Positions 1 through 7,214 of a DNA stretch of 15,679 bases are shown piece after piece. The DNA is from a bacterium (GTDB lineage: Bacteria; Nitrospinota_A; UBA7883; JACRGQ01). Position numbers and translations under genes: made by a program. The notes beneath the pieces are model-generated. The model worked only from the letters and a program-made list of their open reading frames with translations, did no database searches and had not been told where the DNA came from. Every line of letters begins with the position of its first letter. The first letter of the stretch is position 1. Location: the NCBI GenBank assembly GCA_021815535.1, contig JAKAGL010000029.1, positions 1-15,679 of the forward strand. Direction: 5' to 3'.

Positions 1-1
1 C

Positions 2-265
2 GGGGTAACCGCCCTGGCTGAACTGGGAAAGCGCCACCCGCACCTCGTGATAACCGACATATCCATGCCGAACATGGATGGATTCAAATTGCTTAATACG
101 ATCAAGTGCTCAGGGGATACCGATTCCATCCCGGTCATCGCCCTAACTTCGGGCAATGATATGGCCACCCGCGAAAAGGCCTTCCGACTGGGAGCCGACG
201 ACTTCATAACCAAAGGCCAAAGCCCACATGATTTCATGCCGCGAATCGCCAGGTTTCTCGGCTGA
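2..265 (+). CDS. Response regulator receiver domain, C-terminal part (5' end outside window)
   Basis: The reading frame is open from the window edge, and the last 87 codons are visible. They carry the second part of a CheY-like receiver domain: the phospho-acceptor Asp at visible residue 19 in an ITDISMPNMDG context, the conserved Thr at 49 (IALTSG) and the invariant Lys at 71 (FITKG). The protein ends about 16 residues after that Lys, so the receiver is the C-terminal domain. It is either a stand-alone CheY-like protein or the tail of a larger protein such as a hybrid kinase, and the missing 5' part decides which. The usual Pro after the Lys is Gly here. The gene converges on fbp with only 14 nt between the stop codons and no visible terminator. 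Confidence 0.9.
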   Translation, partial: GVTALAELGKRHPHLVITDISMPNMDGFKLLNTIKCSGDTDSIPVIALTSGNDMATREKAFRLGADDFITKGQSPHDFMPRIARFLG

Positions 266-279
266 AGGGCCGCAACCCG

Positions 280-1287
280 TTATTCCAGCAGAATCCTTCT
301 CGCTTCCTCCACGGCATCCTTGCCGCCGATGATGAGCGAGGTGCGCTGATGAAGCTCTTTCGGCACGATATCAAGAATTCGATTGCCGAAACAGTCAATG
401 GCAGCTCCGCCTGCCTGCTCGGCAATGTATGCCAGCGGTATCGCTTCGTACATCAACCGCAGTTTGCCATTTGGGCTTTTTTTATCGGGAGGATACATGA
501 AGATGCCCCCTTTGAGCAGGTTGCGGTGAAAGTCGGCGACCAGTGATCCGATATAGCGCCCCGACAGCGGTTTGCCGGACGCCTTGTCATCCATTTTAAA
601 ATAGTTCACCAGTTTTGCGATCTTGGCATCCCAGTTAATGCTGTTCCCTTCATTGATGCTGTAATACACGGCCTTATCGGGGGTCTGAATATCCGGATGC
701 GACAGAATGAATTCCCCCACACCGGGATCGAGCGTAAAGCCTTGCACCCCGTGGCCCGTTGAATACACAAACATGGTGGAGCTTCCGTAAACGGCATAAC
801 CCGCCGCCAACAACTGTGTGCCGGGCTGGAGAAAATCCTTCAGCTCGCACTTCGGGTTATTGGAGATCTTCCGGTACACGGCAAAGATGGTGCCGATGCT
901 GATGTTCACATCGATATTCGAAGAGCCGTCAAGCGGGTCGAACAGAAGTATGTACTTCCCCCCCTGCGGATGCCGGTCGGGAATCTGGAAAATATCATCG
1001 TTCTCTTCGCTGGCCATGCCGGCAAGGTAGCCGGTGTGGTCCATTTTGTGGATGAGCGTTGTATTGGCGAAAACATCGAGCTTTTGCTGTTCCTCGCCCT
1101 GAATGTTGGAGCTTCCGTTCTTGCCGAGAATTCCCATCAGGCCGGCCTTGTTCACTTCATAGGCGATGACCTTCAATCCGACGACCAGCTCATAAAGCAT
1201 GCCGGAGAAATCGCCACTGGCGGCAGGGTAGTGCCGCTGTTCTTCCATTATCTTTTTGGTAATCGTGGTGCCGAGTTTCGTGGGCAT
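280..1287 (-). CDS. fbp: Fructose-1,6-bisphosphatase, class I
   Basis: Hydrolyses fructose 1,6-bisphosphate to fructose 6-phosphate in the cytoplasm (gluconeogenesis, or the Calvin cycle in autotrophs). The 335-residue protein has the usual class I length and all hallmark motifs: GEEQQKLDV (64-72), the metal-binding Glu pair in ASEEN (94-95), FDPLDGSSNID (116-126, metal ligands D117 and D120), GRYIGSLVADFHRNLLKGG (243-261) and KLRLMYE (275-281, catalytic-site E281). I chose the ATG at 1287, not an upstream in-frame start, because the extra 49 residues lie inside glnB, look like out-of-frame sequence and match nothing in the family. A GGAGG lies upstream inside the glnB end. Only 1 nt separates the gene from the glnB stop, so the two are almost certainly cotranscribed. 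Confidence 0.96.
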   Translation of the reverse strand: MPTKLGTTITKKIMEEQRHYPAASGDFSGMLYELVVGLKVIAYEVNKAGLMGILGKNGSSNIQGEEQQKLDVFANTTLIHKMDHTGYLAGMASEENDDIFQIPDRHPQGGKYILLFDPLDGSSNIDVNISIGTIFAVYRKISNNPKCELKDFLQPGTQLLAAGYAVYGSSTMFVYSTGHGVQGFTLDPGVGEFILSHPDIQTPDKAVYYSINEGNSINWDAKIAKLVNYFKMDDKASGKPLSGRYIGSLVADFHRNLLKGGIFMYPPDKKSPNGKLRLMYEAIPLAYIAEQAGGAAIDCFGNRILDIVPKELHQRTSLIIGGKDAVEEARRILLE

Positions 1288-1288
1288 G

Positions 1289-1627
1289 TCAAAGTGCCTC
1301 CGCGCCCCGCTCGCCCGTCCGGATGCGGACGGCTTCTTCGACCGTGGAGATGAATATCTTGCCGTCGCCGATACTGCCGGTGCGCGCCCCTTCGATGATG
1401 GCGACGACCGCTTTTTCCACCAAACCGTCCTCAACCACCAGTTCCATTTTCACTTTCGGAATGAAGTCGATGTGGTATTCGGTGCCGCGGTAAATTTCCT
1501 TGTGGCCGCGCTGCCGGCCGAAACCCTTAACCTCGGTTACGGTCATGCCGGTGATACCCACCGTGTGGAGCTTTTCCTTCACCTCATCCAACTTGTGGGG
1601 TTTTACTATCGCCTCTATTTTCTTCAT
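1289..1627 (-). CDS. glnB: Nitrogen regulatory protein P-II (GlnB/GlnK family)
   Basis: A trimeric cytoplasmic signalling protein that senses 2-oxoglutarate and ATP/ADP and controls partners of nitrogen and carbon metabolism. It has 112 residues, the standard PII length, and aligns without gaps to E. coli GlnB numbering: the T-loop GFGRQRGHKEIYRGTEY ends at the uridylylation-site Tyr51, with K58, the second signature TGSIGDGKIF (83-92, K90), R101 and R103 all present. The T-loop is intact, so uridylylation or another Tyr51 modification is possible. The ATG at 1627 has a strong GGAGGGAG just upstream; an in-frame TTG at 1639 lies on top of that site and is rejected. GlnB cannot be told from GlnK by sequence alone, and no amtB or glnA is next to it. 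The downstream partner fbp is 1 nt away. Confidence 0.95.
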   Translation of the reverse strand: MKKIEAIVKPHKLDEVKEKLHTVGITGMTVTEVKGFGRQRGHKEIYRGTEYHIDFIPKVKMELVVEDGLVEKAVVAIIEGARTGSIGDGKIFISTVEEAVRIRTGERGAEAL

Positions 1628-1672
1628 CTCTCCCTCCAAAAACGGCCATACCGCCTGTTTTACCCTTGGTTG

Positions 1673-1681
1673 ATTTTACCA
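1673..1681 (-). promoter_or_regulatory. Candidate extended -10 promoter for glnB-fbp
   Basis: The minus strand reads TGGTAAAAT here, an extended -10 element (TGn plus a 5/6 match to TATAAT), about 45 nt upstream of the glnB ATG. No good -35 lies 16-18 nt further up, which is normal for extended -10 promoters. Transcription would start near 1666, giving a leader of about 40 nt. No terminator is seen between the barrel gene and glnB, so read-through from the operon upstream is also possible. Confidence 0.4.
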
Positions 1682-1694
1682 GAGACCGGCCTCT
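1681..1694. repeat. 14-bp near-perfect palindrome, possible operator
   Basis: AGAGACCGGCCTCT reads as an inverted repeat with a single mismatched pair (12 of 14 bases paired). It abuts the upstream side of the candidate extended -10 of glnB, where a regulator could bind. It is short and could be chance, and no second copy was noticed elsewhere in the window. Confidence 0.25.
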
Positions 1695-1700
1695 CCCGCA

Positions 1701-2924
1701 CTAAAACTGCGCCGCCACGCCTACCATTAGTACCTCATCCCCTTTCCAGCTGTCGCTCTGGGTAATATCAGCGGAGGGGGCGCCAAATGCCGGATTGTTG
1801 TTGACCGTATAGAAGATCGACGCCGTCAATCCCTTGCGGTACTCGTGCCGGTAGCCGATCACGTAGCGGTGTTTGGTCTGCTGGAATACCGTGGCGTCGG
1901 ACTGCATGTCGGGATCGTACATCTCGGCCATCAACGCAGCCGTGCCGCGTTCGGTCACCCCGTACGAAAGCTCCCCCCAGAACGATTGGCCGCGCGGATA
2001 GGTGTGCAAATCCCCCCCCACGCTTGACGAGTATTGATAGGTGGTCAACACCTGCTGCCACTCTGCGGCGGTAAGATTGTTCATGGTTCCATCGGTGAAC
2101 CCGCCCTCAAAAAAGGTGTACTGCATCTTGAAGGCAAAGGCGCTGTATGCCGCTTGCGCCTCGGCTCCGTAATGGGAATATTTCTGCTTTATGGGAGTGG
2201 TGTACCGATCCCCCACATAACCGGAAGCGGCAACCTGCCAGCGGAAATCCCCCGTGGGGTTCGCTGTCCGCGGATTGGGGTATGACGTTACTTCTTCGGT
2301 TTCGGGGTACAAATCGCCACCCGCCGCGGGAAACGCCGCCCGCAGCGCCACCGATTTCGAGCTGTTGGCGTCGGTTCCCTGCCGGCCGTCGCCGTTGATT
2401 ATGGCGAGGGAAAAATCCATGAATGACAATGGGACGTCAAGGCGCACCCCCATGTCCCATTCGCGGCTCACAGCCAGGGTTATGGGACGGTTGCGGTCAT
2501 CTGCCGCCATCGTGTTGAAAAAACCATAAGGGACCTTTACGATGCCCACCCGCACATCAAACGGCAATCCCGAAAAACGGCGGAAATGGATAAGACAATC
2601 CTCGGGATTTCCTTCACGCCGGTAAAGGCTGCCATAGGCGCGCGAAAACTGGTGCACTTGCGCCACCCACTCCCCGGAAAGCTGAAGAGTGACGTCATCA
2701 TACAAAGCGTGCGTAAGCTCCACTTTGGCGCGGGGGCGGAATGTGGTCTCGCTGCCGGTCCAGCCGAGGCCCTGATCGTTGATATAGGATAATTCCACGT
2801 ACCCATGAACGGCGGTTTTTCCGCCGCCAGCCTCGCCGGCCAGCGCAACGGTGGCGGTGGACGCCAGCAACAGCAACACAGCCGCGGCCAGCTTAATCCG
2901 GTTGCGGCCCTTCGATAATGTCAT
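1701..2924 (-). CDS. Outer-membrane beta-barrel protein, porin-like, unknown substrate
   Basis: 407 residues with a typical Sec signal peptide: basic start (KGRNRIK), hydrophobic stretch LAAAVLLLLASTATVALA, and likely cleavage after Ala29. The mature part begins with a barrel-like strand (TAVHGYVELSYIND), is rich in alternating hydrophobic and aromatic residues, and ends in Phe (VGVAAQF), as BAM-assembled barrels do. I recognise no specific porin family, so transport of small solutes is an inference from the fold. The ATG at 2924 has an ideal GGAGGAGA site and lies 32 nt inside the end of the waaF-like gene, which couples the two. The mature protein has no obvious Cys-rich or calcium-binding insert. 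Confidence 0.75.
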   Translation of the reverse strand: MTLSKGRNRIKLAAAVLLLLASTATVALAGEAGGGKTAVHGYVELSYINDQGLGWTGSETTFRPRAKVELTHALYDDVTLQLSGEWVAQVHQFSRAYGSLYRREGNPEDCLIHFRRFSGLPFDVRVGIVKVPYGFFNTMAADDRNRPITLAVSREWDMGVRLDVPLSFMDFSLAIINGDGRQGTDANSSKSVALRAAFPAAGGDLYPETEEVTSYPNPRTANPTGDFRWQVAASGYVGDRYTTPIKQKYSHYGAEAQAAYSAFAFKMQYTFFEGGFTDGTMNNLTAAEWQQVLTTYQYSSSVGGDLHTYPRGQSFWGELSYGVTERGTAALMAEMYDPDMQSDATVFQQTKHRYVIGYRHEYRKGLTASIFYTVNNNPAFGAPSADITQSDSWKGDEVLMVGVAAQF

Positions 2925-3891
2925 AAATCTCCTCCGCGCTGATATCTTTCATGCATTGTTGATGCCCCTTGGGGCATTGCCGCTTCATGCAGGGGGCGCA
3001 TTTCAGATCCTTGCTCACGATCCGCACATTTTCGGAAAGCGGCGCGGTACGATTGTAATCGGTGGGGCCGAAAATGGCTATGGTTTTCACCCCTACCGCG
3101 CCGGCCAGATGCAAGGGGCCGCTGTCGTTGGCAACCACCCAGTCGCATCTCTTCATTACCGCGGCCATTTCCCCGATGGAAGTTGCCCCGGCCATATTCA
3201 CCACCAGCCCCTTGCCCATTTCTTCCAGGTCGGCGGCCTGTTCCGCCTCTGCGGAGGTGCCAAACAGCACTATCCGCCGCTGGGTCAGGGCGAGAAGGGA
3301 AATCAGCCTCTTCAAGTTGTCATGCGGCCACACTTTGGCGGGGCCATACCTGGCCCCCAGCGGAATGCCGATGGCGCCATATTCCAATTCCGGTATTCGC
3401 TCCGCGAATTCCACTTCACGGGGCAACAGCGGAAAATCAATATTCTGGGAAAAAACCGTCCCCCAAAACGGGCTTACCAGATTCAGATAATAATCCACCA
3501 TGTGAAGATTCGCCATTTTGGGAATTGGATGCGTCAACAACAGATCGCGCATGTTGCCGCCGTAGCCCACGCGGATCTTGCAACCGGTCTGTTTTCCATC
3601 AAGGGCCGAGCGGAATGAATTGGTAAACAGCCACAGGGCATCGTACTTCTGCCGCGCCAATAGATGGTGAACGGCGCCGGAGTCCTCTTTATTAAACTTA
3701 AGCGTATGGTTCACGAAGGGATAACGGATAAATATCTCCCCCAGCCCTCCCGACGCCAATACCCGAAGGTCGTCCGGCTTCAATGAATGGGCAAGCGCCT
3801 TGATGGCGGGAAGACACATAATGGCGTCGCCCAGCCAATTGGGAGCCCGCACCAGCACACGCCGCACCGCCGCCGCATCCAGCCCCTTCAC
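2893..3891 (-). CDS. waaF: ADP-heptose:LPS heptosyltransferase-type glycosyltransferase (GT9)
   Basis: Member of GT family 9, which adds heptose to the LPS inner core at the cytoplasmic face of the inner membrane. The 332-residue protein shows RAPNWLGDAIMCLPAIKAL (15-33), GARYGPAKVWP (179-189) and NDSGPLHLAGAVG (255-267), all close to WaaF. Near the C terminus lies the four-Cys segment C298, C301, C306 and C313 (LKCAPCMKR..CPKGH..CM), usual in heptosyltransferase II relatives. I chose the GTG at 3891: it overlaps the upstream stop in GTGA and has GGAGGGG just before it. An ATG at 4041 would overlap the upstream gene by about 150 nt and adds unrelated sequence. The exact acceptor sugar cannot be read from sequence, so the WaaF assignment is probable and the GT9 family nearly certain. 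Confidence 0.87.
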   Translation of the reverse strand: MKGLDAAAVRRVLVRAPNWLGDAIMCLPAIKALAHSLKPDDLRVLASGGLGEIFIRYPFVNHTLKFNKEDSGAVHHLLARQKYDALWLFTNSFRSALDGKQTGCKIRVGYGGNMRDLLLTHPIPKMANLHMVDYYLNLVSPFWGTVFSQNIDFPLLPREVEFAERIPELEYGAIGIPLGARYGPAKVWPHDNLKRLISLLALTQRRIVLFGTSAEAEQAADLEEMGKGLVVNMAGATSIGEMAAVMKRCDWVVANDSGPLHLAGAVGVKTIAIFGPTDYNRTAPLSENVRIVSKDLKCAPCMKRQCPKGHQQCMKDISAEEIYDIIEGPQPD

Positions 3892-4844
3892 CGCCCCTCC
3901 GTCAACCGCCGATAGCCTGAGAGTAACGCTTCGCTTTGGCGAATTTCTTTTTCGTCCGGTTGGGTTTTCCAGCGGCGGTGCAACCACAGCCAGAATTCCG
4001 GCCGGCGCCGGATGAAATCGCCCTGTATGTCGGCCAAACATTGGGTGATGTTAAAAACATCCTGTTTAAGATCGCCGGTTTTTTCCAGCGCAACCTCCGG
4101 CATGAGGTACGCGGTATGGGAATCATCTTCATTGCGGATGGAATAGACGGGGATAACCGCCGCGCCGGTGCGCAAAGAGACCACCGCCGGGCTTTTGAAG
4201 GTGGAAGCCCATCGCCCCAGAAATTTGGTATAGACGTTATTGTAGATGGTGTTCTGGTCGGCGGCGATGGTAACGATACATCCCTCCCGCAGACGGGCAA
4301 TGATGTCCACCGCCGCCCGGTCGCGCTTTATCACCTTCTGCCCGCAGCTTTCCCGGATGCCATCCAGCAGATCGTCTATCCATGGATTATCCACTTGGCG
4401 GATCACCGAGTACACCGGGTACCCCTTGAGGGCTAACCCCGCATTCACCCCTTCAAACTGATCGTAGTGTGCCCACACCAGCACCACCCCTTTGCCCCGC
4501 GCATAAGCGCGCTCAAGGACCTCCATTCCTTCAAACCGGATATGTTGGTCCAGGTTTTCCGCATTCAGGTATGGTATCCGGCAAAATTCAGCGCAAAACC
4601 GGCCGAGGTTCCTGAACGAAGCGTGAAAAAGCTTTTCCAGCTGGCTGTCGGGCGCGCCGGGAAACAGCGGCCTTAACTGTTCCACGGCCATTTTCACCCT
4701 CTTTTTCATTCCGGCGGCAGCCAGCAGAATGACCCCCTGCCACGCGGCATAACCGAAAAACCGGGGAGTCCGTTGCGTCCAGACGACGAGGGCTTTAAAC
4801 GCGAGATACGCGATGAACGCGCCTGGGTTTTTTCTGTTCCTCAT
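3888..4844 (-). CDS. Lipid A biosynthesis (LpxL/HtrB-type) acyltransferase
   Basis: Inner-membrane LPLAT-family enzyme that transfers a secondary acyl chain to lipid A. The 318 residues show the family order: an N-terminal hydrophobic anchor (about 10-45), the catalytic HX4E motif at H126-E131 (WAHYDQFEG), a mid-protein AADQNT segment (194-199) and the C-terminal signature PEFWLWLHRRWK (282-293). Length is typical of LpxL/LpxM. The ATG at 4844 overlaps the hisH stop in ATGA and has no strong ribosome binding site of its own, so translation is probably coupled to hisH. It overlaps the waaF-like gene by 4 nt at its other end. Which acyl chain it moves cannot be told. Confidence 0.9.
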   Translation of the reverse strand: MRNRKNPGAFIAYLAFKALVVWTQRTPRFFGYAAWQGVILLAAAGMKKRVKMAVEQLRPLFPGAPDSQLEKLFHASFRNLGRFCAEFCRIPYLNAENLDQHIRFEGMEVLERAYARGKGVVLVWAHYDQFEGVNAGLALKGYPVYSVIRQVDNPWIDDLLDGIRESCGQKVIKRDRAAVDIIARLREGCIVTIAADQNTIYNNVYTKFLGRWASTFKSPAVVSLRTGAAVIPVYSIRNEDDSHTAYLMPEVALEKTGDLKQDVFNITQCLADIQGDFIRRRPEFWLWLHRRWKTQPDEKEIRQSEALLSGYRRLTEGR

Positions 4845-5452
4845 CCGCGGCCGGCCAGGCGGGTGAAATTTTCCAGCATCCGCAACCCGGTATGCTGGCT
4901 TTTTTCGGGGTGAAACTGCGTAGCGAACACTTTTTCCTTCTGTACCGCCGAAACGAATGTCACGCCGTAATCGGTAGTGGCTACCGCTACATCCTCGGCC
5001 GGAACCACATAGTACGAGTGCACAAAATAAAAATAGGCCCCGGCATCGATTCCTTCCGTCAGGGCGGAGGGTTTAATGATGTTGATGCTGTTCCACCCCA
5101 TATGCGGAACCTTTAGTCCCGGCCCGGTGAAACGGACAACCTTCCCCTTCAAAATGCCCAGCCCCTCCTGCGGGCCGAACTCCATGCTTTCCTCGAACAG
5201 CAGCTGCAGGCCGAGGCAGATGCCCAAAAAGGGACGCCCCGACTCGACATAATCGCGGATCGGCTTGACGAGATTGAACCCGCGCAAACCATCCATGCAG
5301 AGGCCAAAGGCTCCCACCCCCGGCAACACCAGACCTGAAGCCGATGCAATAAATCCGGGATCGCGGGTAATGATGGCGGGAGCGCCGGTTTTTTCAAAAG
5401 CTTTTTGCACACTCCGCAGGTTTCCCATGCCGTAGTCAACGATCGCGATCAT
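4841..5452 (-). CDS. hisH: Imidazole glycerol phosphate synthase, glutamine amidotransferase subunit
   Basis: Releases ammonia from glutamine and passes it to HisF, which forms imidazole glycerol phosphate and AICAR (histidine pathway, cytoplasm). It has 203 residues, normal for HisH, opening with MIAIVDYGMGNLRSV. The oxyanion-strand segment LPGVGAFG is at 43-50, the nucleophile Cys79 in GICLGLQ, and the catalytic His181 and Glu183 in QFHPEKSQ. The catalytic triad is therefore complete. A weak AGGA precedes the ATG. It follows hisB by 28 nt and overlaps the acyltransferase start by 4 nt. The obligatory partner hisF is not in the window. Confidence 0.97.
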   Translation of the reverse strand: MIAIVDYGMGNLRSVQKAFEKTGAPAIITRDPGFIASASGLVLPGVGAFGLCMDGLRGFNLVKPIRDYVESGRPFLGICLGLQLLFEESMEFGPQEGLGILKGKVVRFTGPGLKVPHMGWNSINIIKPSALTEGIDAGAYFYFVHSYYVVPAEDVAVATTDYGVTFVSAVQKEKVFATQFHPEKSQHTGLRMLENFTRLAGRG

Positions 5453-5480
5453 GCGCTGTTCCTAATAAAAATGGAGCGGC

Positions 5481-6068
5481 CTAGAGCGCCCCTTTGGTGG
5501 AAGGGGGAGCGCCCGCGGAGCGCGGCTCCGGCTGGGTGGCCGCGTCCAGCGCGCGCGCCAACGCCTTGAAAATGGTCTCGGCTATATGGTGCAGATTATT
5601 CCCGTATTCCACCTTCACATGCAGGGTGACTCCGGCGTTGTTGGCGAAGGCCTGCAAGAATTCCTCCACCAACTCCACATCGAAATCTCCCACCTTCCCC
5701 TTAGGAAGGACGCCGTTGAAAACAAAAAACGGCCGACCGGAAAAATCGACCGTAACGGAAGCTAATGCCTCGTTTAGCGGTATCACGGCGTGGCCGTAAC
5801 GCCGAATCCCCTTTTTATCCCCCACCGCCTGGGCAAACGCCTGTCCCAGCGTTATGCCAGTATCTTCAACGGTGTGGTGAAAATCTATCTGGGTGTCCCC
5901 TACCGCCTTGACGGTGAGATCGAAAAAGCCATGCTGGGCTATTTGCGCCAACATGTGGTCGAGAAACGGAATGCCGGTATCGATCTGCCTTTTGCCGGTG
6001 CCGTTGATGGCAAGTTCAAGCGAAACGTCCGTTTCGTTCGTCTTTCTGTGCAGCCGCGCGTTTCCCAT
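5481..6068 (-). CDS. hisB: Imidazoleglycerol-phosphate dehydratase
   Basis: Manganese enzyme of histidine synthesis that turns imidazole glycerol phosphate into imidazole acetol phosphate. The 195-residue protein is the monofunctional dehydratase without the phosphatase domain of the E. coli HisB fusion. Metal and active-site segments are present: NETDVSLEL (11-19), FLDHML (35-40), DFHHTVEDTG (62-71) and NNLHHIAETIFKALARAL (157-174). I chose the ATG at 6068, where homology begins. An in-frame TTG at 6119 would add 17 residues (with ANPCAHCYSAR) that fit no family member and would place the promoter inside the coding region. No Shine-Dalgarno sequence precedes the ATG, and a predicted -10 ends 6 nt upstream, so the message may be leaderless. 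Confidence 0.95.
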   Translation of the reverse strand: MGNARLHRKTNETDVSLELAINGTGKRQIDTGIPFLDHMLAQIAQHGFFDLTVKAVGDTQIDFHHTVEDTGITLGQAFAQAVGDKKGIRRYGHAVIPLNEALASVTVDFSGRPFFVFNGVLPKGKVGDFDVELVEEFLQAFANNAGVTLHVKVEYGNNLHHIAETIFKALARALDAATQPEPRSAGAPPSTKGAL

Positions 6069-6074
6069 ACGGGC

Positions 6075-6103
6075 ACTATAGCAATGGGCGCAGGGGTTGG
6101 CAA
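6075..6103 (-). promoter_or_regulatory. Candidate sigma70-type promoter of hisB, predicted leaderless start
   Basis: On the minus strand, TTGCCA (6103-6098) and TATAGT (6080-6075) are separated by exactly 17 nt, matching the consensus at 4 or 5 of 6 positions each. The -10 ends 6 nt before the hisB ATG, so the expected start site falls on or within a base or two of the A of that ATG. This promoter would drive hisB, hisH and probably the LPS genes behind them. Confidence 0.55.
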
Positions 6104-6308
6104 CAGTGATGGCGGTCAAAACGCCATAAGCCGGTCCGCCAAACCTGGCACTTTTCTTTCAGGGCAGGGGGGTGTATTATCCGGGCTTACATCCGAATGA
6201 ATTACAGCCAGGCTAATCAATAACAACAGATCGCTCAGGGATAACGGCTTTACGGGTGGGCTGTCCGAATACGGCTGGTCTTCTTGAGCAATAGGAGCGC
6301 TAAATTAC

Positions 6309-7142
6309 ATGGATATCTCCACGCTCGTGCACCACTACCTCTGGCTCATACCTGTTGGCCTTCTTGTCGGCAGTTACGGCACGCTCATCGGTGCGGGGGG
6401 CGGTTTCGTGCTTATGCCGCTGTTGCTCATCGCCTATCCGAACGACAATGTGGCGACGCTCACCAGCATTTCTCTGGCGGTAGTCTGTTTCAACGCATCC
6501 TCCGGTTCCTGGGCCTATGCGCGGATGAAACGTATCGACTATAAATCGGGTATCGTCTTCTCCCTCGCCACCACCCCCGGCGCCATCCTTGGCGCCCTTG
6601 CGACCATGTACATCCCCCGGCGTCAATTTGACCTGGTTATCGGCACTCTGATGGTCGTAACTTGCATTTTCCTCGTGATGCGGCCTGGCAAAGAAGCCAA
6701 ACCGGCGCACAAGCACACCCGTTTCCATTGGATACGCGAGATCAAAGAAGCGGATGGCGTCACCCATGCCTTCTCCTATCACTCCCTCCTGGGCATTCTT
6801 TGGAGCGTATTCGTCGGCTTCTTTTCCAGCCTGCTCGGCATCGGTGGCGGCATCATCCATGTGCCGGTGCTGGTGCACATGCTGAACTTCCCGGTGCACA
6901 TAGCTACCGCCACATCCCACTTCACGCTGGCCTTCATGGCCCTTACCGGAACCATTACGCACGTGGTTTCCGGCACTTTCCACCATGGCGCCATGCGGAC
7001 GGTGTTTCTTGGCATCGGCGTTCTGGCGGGAGCCCAGCTTGGCGCACATTACTCCAGCCGTATCCACGGCGACTGGATCATACGCAGCCTTGCACTGGCG
7101 CTCGGATTTGTGGGACTGCGCGTGCTTTATTCGGCGCTTTAG
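6309..7142 (+). CDS. TauE/SafE (DUF81) family membrane permease
   Basis: Integral inner-membrane protein of 277 residues with about eight predicted hydrophobic segments. It shows the internal duplication typical of this family: a glycine-rich motif in the first half (GTLIGAGGGFVL, 24-35) repeated in the second (SSLLGIGGGIIHVP, 173-186), joined by a charged loop (about 126-155). Relatives are proposed exporters of sulfite, sulfoacetate or other small anions, and the substrate here is unknown. The ATG at 6309 has AGGAG 11 nt upstream. The gene stands alone, divergent from hisB and convergent with the ILEI-like gene, so context gives no substrate hint. No sulfur-metabolism gene is nearby. Confidence 0.88.
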   Translation: MDISTLVHHYLWLIPVGLLVGSYGTLIGAGGGFVLMPLLLIAYPNDNVATLTSISLAVVCFNASSGSWAYARMKRIDYKSGIVFSLATTPGAILGALATMYIPRRQFDLVIGTLMVVTCIFLVMRPGKEAKPAHKHTRFHWIREIKEADGVTHAFSYHSLLGILWSVFVGFFSSLLGIGGGIIHVPVLVHMLNFPVHIATATSHFTLAFMALTGTITHVVSGTFHHGAMRTVFLGIGVLAGAQLGAHYSSRIHGDWIIRSLALALGFVGLRVLYSAL

Positions 7143-7148
7143 GCTTTA

Positions 7149-7168
7149 GGCGCGCCCCGATCCGCGCC
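7149..7168 (+). terminator. Weak GC hairpin after the permease gene
   Basis: GGCGCG and CGCGCC form a 6-bp stem around an 8-nt loop, 6 nt after the permease stop. There is no T-run on either side, so it is not a classical intrinsic terminator. It could still serve as an mRNA end between the converging genes. Confidence 0.25.
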
Positions 7169-7214
7169 GTCCCGGTACGCTGAATGATTAGGCGAGGGGA
7201 TAGGCGGCAAACGT

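Noticed and set aside
2851..3618. 255-codon open frame on the plus strand opposite the waaF-like gene
   Set aside because: It is antisense to a well-supported GT9 gene, has no family motif, and its His/Gln/Pro-rich composition is typical of GC-rich antisense frames.
3889..4041. Longer waaF start (ATG at 4041)
   Set aside because: It would overlap the acyltransferase gene by about 150 nt, and the added residues match no GT9 protein; the GTGA overlap start fits the operon pattern.
6068..6119. Longer hisB start (TTG at 6119)
   Set aside because: The 17 extra residues do not fit HisB proteins, and the best promoter would then lie inside the coding region.
6146..6161. TGGCAC-N5-TTTCA resembling a sigma54 promoter upstream of the permease gene
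   Set aside because: The -24 half matches, but the essential G of the -12 GC is T, and no enhancer site or sigma54 activator gene is visible nearby.
6300..7067. 255-codon open frame on the minus strand opposite the permease gene
   Set aside because: The permease shows clear family motifs and hydrophobic segments, while this frame is charged, Gly/His-rich and without a ribosome site.
7143..7214. Possible small gene or attachment site between the convergent permease and ILEI-like genes
   Set aside because: The 72 bp hold only a short GC hairpin and no open frame, tRNA end or direct repeat.
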